Positions 60,989 to 64,000 of a stretch of 64,000 nt of DNA are shown piece after piece. The notes beneath the pieces are model-generated. The model made no database searches. It saw nothing but the letters and a program-made list of their open reading frames with translations, and was not told where the DNA came from. Source of the DNA: Frankiales bacterium (lineage in GTDB: Bacteria; Actinomycetota; Actinomycetes; S36-B12; CAIYMF01); the NCBI GenBank assembly GCA_016125335.1, contig WGLY01000002.1, positions 1-64,000 of the forward strand, read 5' to 3'. A program made the position numbers and the translations under genes. The stretch's first letter is position 1; every line of letters starts with the position of its first letter.

Positions 60989-61444
60989 CTAGTCCTCCGG
61001 GAAGTCCTCCGTCGGCGCGGGAAGCCGAAGGTACGCCTCGGCAATGGCGAGCAACTGATGCCCGTCCGAGCACGAGTCGGCCAGCCGCTCGACTGCCCGC
61101 AGAAGGCTGGCCTGCGCGTCTCTGTGGAGATCCGGAAGGTCCGGCTTCCAGTCGGCAGCGAAGCGGTCGAACAGCGTCAGCCCCGGCGCGGCTGTGCTCG
61201 ACGGCTCCCCCGGCTCCCAGACCAGCACGGTTGACGCTGTCCCAATGTGCGCGCCGAGCGTGATCGACAACTTCATCGCGTCCGGCGAGTCCGCCATACG
61301 CCGCATGTTCTCGTGAAGGTCGGGAGGTTCGGCCGCATCGGTGCTGAAGTACGTGACGAGGGCCTTCCAGGCGTCGACCCCGCCGCTCCACTGTGCGGGC
61401 GGGGACAGCCCGTCCAATAGCTTGTCGAAGTCAGCCCGCGCCAC
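60989..61444 (-). CDS. Hypothetical element protein (151 aa)
   Basis: This helical, acidic soluble protein has no recognised family (HENMRRMADSPDAMKLSIT, FAADWKPDLPDLHRDAQASL). The GTG at 61444 has TAGCCT six bases upstream, a leaderless promoter. It diverges from the substitute exonuclease promoter at 61491, so the right end of the element carries a back-to-back promoter pair. Role unknown; could be an accessory or host-benefit gene. Confidence 0.5.
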   Translation of the reverse strand: MARADFDKLLDGLSPPAQWSGGVDAWKALVTYFSTDAAEPPDLHENMRRMADSPDAMKLSITLGAHIGTASTVLVWEPGEPSSTAAPGLTLFDRFAADWKPDLPDLHRDAQASLLRAVERLADSCSDGHQLLAIAEAYLRLPAPTEDFPED

Positions 61445-61490
61445 AGCAGAAGGCTACGGGTTCCTCGCTACACCGGGCCGTCCGGTGACC

Positions 61491-61496
61491 TAGCGT
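61491..61496 (+). promoter_or_regulatory. Substitute exonuclease promoter carried by the element
   Basis: TAGCGT lies six bases before ATG 61503, exactly as in the host copy at 50798. From here to 61546 about 41 of 56 bases match the host 5' end, so the element carries a diverged copy of the promoter-proximal part of its target gene. Confidence 0.6.
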
Positions 61497-61502
61497 GTCG
61501 CC

Positions 61503-62435
61503 ATGACCGCTCGACCTGAAAAACTCGTTTTGATCGACTCCGCCTCCCTCTACTTCCGCGCGTTCTACGGCATGAAGGACCCGGTGCTCGCGCCCGACGG
61601 CACGCCCGTGCACGCGGTCCGCGGCTTCCTCGACTTCATCAGCCGCCTCGTGGTCGACCAGGGCGCGACCCGCGTGGTCTGCTGCTGGGACGACGACTGG
61701 CGTCCCCAGTTCCGCGTGGAGGCGATCCCGTCGTACAAGACCCACCGCGTTGCCGACGCCGAGGCCAACGCCGAGGAGGTGCCGGACACGCTCGCGCCGC
61801 AGGTGCCGGTGATCGCCGACGTCCTCGCCGCGCTCGGGATCGCCCGCGTGGGCGCCGCGGGCTACGAGGCCGACGACGTCATCGGCACGCTGGCCGCCCG
61901 CGCGACGGTGCCGACCGACGTCGTCACCGGCGACCGCGACCTGTTCCAGGTGGTCGACGACGCCCGCAGCGTGCGGGTGCTCTACACCGCGAAGGGCGGC
62001 GTGGGCCGGGCCGACGTCGTCACCGAGGCCGTGGTGGCCGAGCGCTACGGCATCCCCGGCACCGCCTACGCCGACTTCGCCGCGCTGCGCGGCGACCCCT
62101 CCGACGGGCTGCCCGGCGTGCCCGGCATCGGCGAGAAGACCGCGGCCGCCCTCATCACGCAGTACGGGTCGCTCGCCGGCGTCGTCCGCGCGGCCGAGGC
62201 GGGCGACCCGGGGGCGCGGGCCAGCGTGCTCGGCAAGGTGCTCGCGGCGCGCGACTACCTCGCGGTGGCGCCCACCGTGGTGCGCGTGGCCACCGACGTG
62301 CCCCTGCCGGACCTCGACGATCGGCTCCCCGCCTCCCCCGCGGACCCGGACGCCCTGGCCGCGCTGGCCGACCGGTGGAACCTGGGGACGCCGGTGGCCC
62401 GGCTCACCGCCGTCCTGGCCGCAGCTGCAGCCTGA
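61503..62435 (+). CDS. 5'-3' exonuclease (PolA N-terminal-like), 5' end replaced by element
   Basis: This 310-residue nuclease has the resolvase-like fold of PolA N-terminal exonucleases: acidic metal ligands in DSASLYFRAF, CCWDDDWRPQ and TGDRDLF, SYKTHR, GYEADDVIG, and the DNA-binding H3TH region DGLPGVPGIGEKTAAALI. No polymerase domain follows; such stand-alone exonucleases process flaps and primers. Codons 1-15 come from the mobile element and are more A/T-rich; codon 15 onward is host. The joined gene is full length and probably functional. ATG replaces the original GTG. Confidence 0.93.
   Translation: MTARPEKLVLIDSASLYFRAFYGMKDPVLAPDGTPVHAVRGFLDFISRLVVDQGATRVVCCWDDDWRPQFRVEAIPSYKTHRVADAEANAEEVPDTLAPQVPVIADVLAALGIARVGAAGYEADDVIGTLAARATVPTDVVTGDRDLFQVVDDARSVRVLYTAKGGVGRADVVTEAVVAERYGIPGTAYADFAALRGDPSDGLPGVPGIGEKTAAALITQYGSLAGVVRAAEAGDPGARASVLGKVLAARDYLAVAPTVVRVATDVPLPDLDDRLPASPADPDALAALADRWNLGTPVARLTAVLAAAAA
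61536..61546. repeat. attR core
   Basis: GACTCCGCCTC, the same 11 bp as at 50843-50853. To its left is element DNA, to its right the host exonuclease gene continues in frame. Confidence 0.85.
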
Positions 62436-62675
62436 CCTCCCCTGCCCACCACCCGCCGGGGACGACTCGTCGCGAGGAGGCGGCCCGGCTCGTAGCGGCC
62501 CGGCGGGTAGGTCGCCCGACATCGGTCGGGATTGCGTCAATCGACTGCGCCTCGCAGCCTCCGCGGAGGAGCATGCGGGGCACCCGGCGGCCGGGACCAC
62601 CTGGCCACGGCGTGGCAGCGGACGCTGCCTGACGGGCACGCCGATCCGCCGGTGGTACCTCCCGTCGGAGGCGAC
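62436..62675. other. Intergenic region, 240 bases
   Basis: No gene seen. A short inverted repeat CCCGAC-ATCG-GTCGGG (62515-62530) could be a weak terminator or operator. The ATG of the secreted-protein gene follows CGGAGGCG. Nothing else stands out. Confidence 0.35.
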
Positions 62676-63539
62676 ATGAAACGAGTCCTGCTCGTCATCG
62701 CATCGGTCGCGGCCCTCCTGATCGGCGCCAGTGCGCCGGTGGCCGCCCACCCGTCACCACCCGCCCTCACGTGCGCCGGCGGGGACTTCTCCACCGGCAC
62801 GTTCACGCACATCCACTCCGGCGCCTACTCCAGCATCACCGTCACCGGCGCCTGCGACGTCGACCCGTACGCCACCATCACCGTGCTCGGGAACATCAAG
62901 GTCGCGCCCGGTGGGGTCTTCGACGCGCAGACCGTGCCGTCGACCATCACCGTCGGGCACGACGTGATCGCCGGCGCCGGCGCTCTGCTGGGCCTGGGCT
63001 GCCAGCCGGACTTCCCGCACAACACCGGGCACGAGTGCGGCGCCATGTTCGACCCCGACGACAGCGATCCGACCGTCCCGGACCACGACTACCCGTGCGA
63101 CCCCAAGGTCGAGAACCCCTTCGGCTGCTCGGCCTCCGAGATCACGGTGAAGGGCAACATCACCGCTGTCCGGGCGAACACCGTGCTGCTCAACGGCGTC
63201 ACGGTGGTCGGCAACGTCACGCTGGTCGGCGGCGGCGGCGACATCCCCTGGTCGGTCAAGAACAACGCGATCGGGCGCAACCTCACCGCCGTCGGCATCA
63301 CCGCCGACTGGTTCGGCGCGCTGTTCAACCACGTGGACGGCAACGTGACCCTGGTCCGCATCACCGCGACCGACCCGGAGGACCCCGTCCCGCCCGTCTA
63401 CGTCGTGCGCAACGTCATCGGCCACAACCTGGCGTGCTTCGGCCTCGGGCCGGCGCTGTCGTTCGGCTTCTTCCCCGGGGAGGCCAACACCGTGGGGCAC
63501 CGGGCCCTCGGCCAGTGCGCGAACCCCGTGGCCGGCTGA
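62676..63539 (+). CDS. Secreted protein of unknown function, beta-repeat type
   Basis: This 287-residue protein has a signal peptide (MKRVLLVIASVAALLIG..., cleavage near AHPSP at residue 24). The mature part is rich in Gly/Val/Asn/Thr with a recurring pattern of short strands (ITVLGNIKV, ITVGHDVIA, ITVKGNITA, VTVVGNVTLV, IGHNLACF), as in right-handed beta-helix proteins. Several Cys residues (including GHECGAMF and DYPCDP) could form disulphides. Role unknown. A strong terminator follows. Confidence 0.7.
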   Translation: MKRVLLVIASVAALLIGASAPVAAHPSPPALTCAGGDFSTGTFTHIHSGAYSSITVTGACDVDPYATITVLGNIKVAPGGVFDAQTVPSTITVGHDVIAGAGALLGLGCQPDFPHNTGHECGAMFDPDDSDPTVPDHDYPCDPKVENPFGCSASEITVKGNITAVRANTVLLNGVTVVGNVTLVGGGGDIPWSVKNNAIGRNLTAVGITADWFGALFNHVDGNVTLVRITATDPEDPVPPVYVVRNVIGHNLACFGLGPALSFGFFPGEANTVGHRALGQCANPVAG

Positions 63540-63557
63540 CGGCCGGGCGATGACGGC

Positions 63558-63596
63558 GTCCGCCTGCCACCCGCACGGCCGGGGTGGCAGGCGGAC
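63558..63596 (+). terminator. Terminator after secreted protein gene
   Basis: GTCCGCCTGCCACCC (63558-63572) and GGGTGGCAGGCGGAC (63582-63596) form a perfect 15 bp stem with a nine-base loop. Confidence 0.8.
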
Positions 63597-63710
63597 GACC
63601 CGCGCTGCTCGCGTGAGGCGGCAGAGCCTGACTCGCGACGCAGGTCGTGGGGGGGCCGGGCGCGAGGGCCGACGCCGCTGAGGCGGCCGGTGCCGGCCCG
63701 CGCCGCCGGC

Positions 63711-64000
63711 TCAGCCCGACGCGCTGCGCTGGATGTACTCGGTCGCGATCTGCTGCGCCGCCAGCATCCCCGTGGCCCACACGATCACGACGTCGTCGCC
63801 GTGCCACCACCCGATGGCCGCCGTCGTCGTGCCGCGCACCTGGTCGGCTATCGCGACGTCCTGGCCGGCGAGGGTGGACGCGGCCGGCACCACCTGCGCG
63901 AAGCCCTGCACCATGAGCGGCACGTAGGCCGCGCGGCCGCTCTGCGGCACCGTGGGCGCGAAGCGGTAGAGCTGCACCCCGCCGACGTCGGAGCCCTTGT
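63711..64000 (-). CDS. Partial protein at window edge, unknown function
   Basis: This frame is open to the end of the window, so the N-terminus is missing. The visible 96 residues are the C-terminal part. VQLYRFAPTVPQ, TLAGQDVAIADQVRG, GWWHGDDVVIVWATG and a closing helix QQIATEYIQRS are visible. No family recognised; the alternating hydrophobic and acidic pattern suggests a soluble or exported domain. Confidence 0.5.
   Translation of the reverse strand, partial: KGSDVGGVQLYRFAPTVPQSGRAAYVPLMVQGFAQVVPAASTLAGQDVAIADQVRGTTTAAIGWWHGDDVVIVWATGMLAAQQIATEYIQRSASG

Larger units (their letters stand above)
50843..61546. mobile_element. Integrated element with serine integrase, satellite- or plasmid-like
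   Basis: About 10.7 kb is bounded by an 11 bp core repeat within an exonuclease gene. Contents are a large serine integrase at the left end, two zinc-finger small proteins, a replication-type AAA+ protein followed by a heptamer cluster, a run of small genes with HNH nuclease and small-terminase-like protein, an Ntn-hydrolase-like protein, a SinR/Cas2-like protein and a DnaA-box cluster. No capsid, portal, large terminase, relaxase or FtsK gene is present. Element genes mostly have strong Shine-Dalgarno sites, unlike the leaderless host genes. Parts near 59-60.5 kb are visibly less GC-rich. Confidence 0.9.

Noticed and set aside
50843-61546. Integrative conjugative element
   Set aside because: No FtsK/TraB-type translocase, relaxase or type IV secretion gene is recognised in the element.

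Overview
The window is very GC-rich DNA from an actinobacterium. The markers are RbpA, an InhA-type FabI beside FabG, an Lnt/polyprenol-phosphate mannosyltransferase pair, FxsA, a DUF3099-type protein, dodecin and a DUF222-type HNH nuclease. The species cannot be named from sequence alone. Many stand-alone host genes show a TANNNT-like -10 hexamer only 6-7 bases before the start codon, which is the layout of leaderless mRNAs. Cotranscribed genes usually overlap by four bases (ATGA/GTGA).

1-31 kb is ordinary chromosome. In order it holds an HNH nuclease fragment, an ABC-F ATPase, a small HTH protein with an enoyl-CoA hydratase, an ABC exporter, an ion transporter, a J-domain-like membrane protein, an atypical SDR, SURF1, a DUF3099-type protein, dodecin and a GNAT. 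A quinone oxidoreductase-tldD-tldE operon and fabG-fabI follow, then a TrkA-N K+ channel with a SixA phosphatase, serB, a run of membrane and RNA-modification genes, a copper monooxygenase-like lipoprotein, a DHA2 exporter and an Xre/RES toxin-antitoxin pair.

31-50.6 kb carries an ACT protein, two MFS transporters, rbpA behind a SigR-like promoter, fxsA, lnt-ppm, a YrdC/YciO protein and a lysine-degradation cluster. In that cluster kamA diverges from kdd-amidohydrolase-kamD-kamE-kal across a region with nested inverted repeats. An Lrp regulator, a cation antiporter, an acyl-CoA dehydrogenase and an M24 peptidase follow.

50.84-61.55 kb is a 10.7 kb integrated mobile element. It sits in the fifteenth codon region of a 5'-3' exonuclease gene. 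The host 5' end is stranded on the left as a 17-codon stub. The right end of the element supplies a substitute promoter, start codon and first 15 codons, so an intact exonuclease gene is rebuilt. An 11 bp core (GACTCCGCCTC) is shared by both junctions. The element encodes a large serine integrase beside attL, small zinc-finger proteins, a zinc-finger/AAA+/winged-helix replication-type protein followed by twelve GTCCCAC heptamers, a run of small genes including an HNH nuclease and a P27-type small-terminase-like protein, an Ntn-hydrolase-like protein, a Cas2/SinR-like protein, a cluster of DnaA-box-like 9-mers, and two unknown genes. No portal, capsid, large terminase, FtsK-type transfer or relaxase gene is seen. 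It therefore looks more like a phage satellite or integrative plasmid than a complete prophage or ICE.

61.5-64 kb returns to host sequence: the rebuilt exonuclease, a secreted protein of unknown function and a partial gene at the edge.
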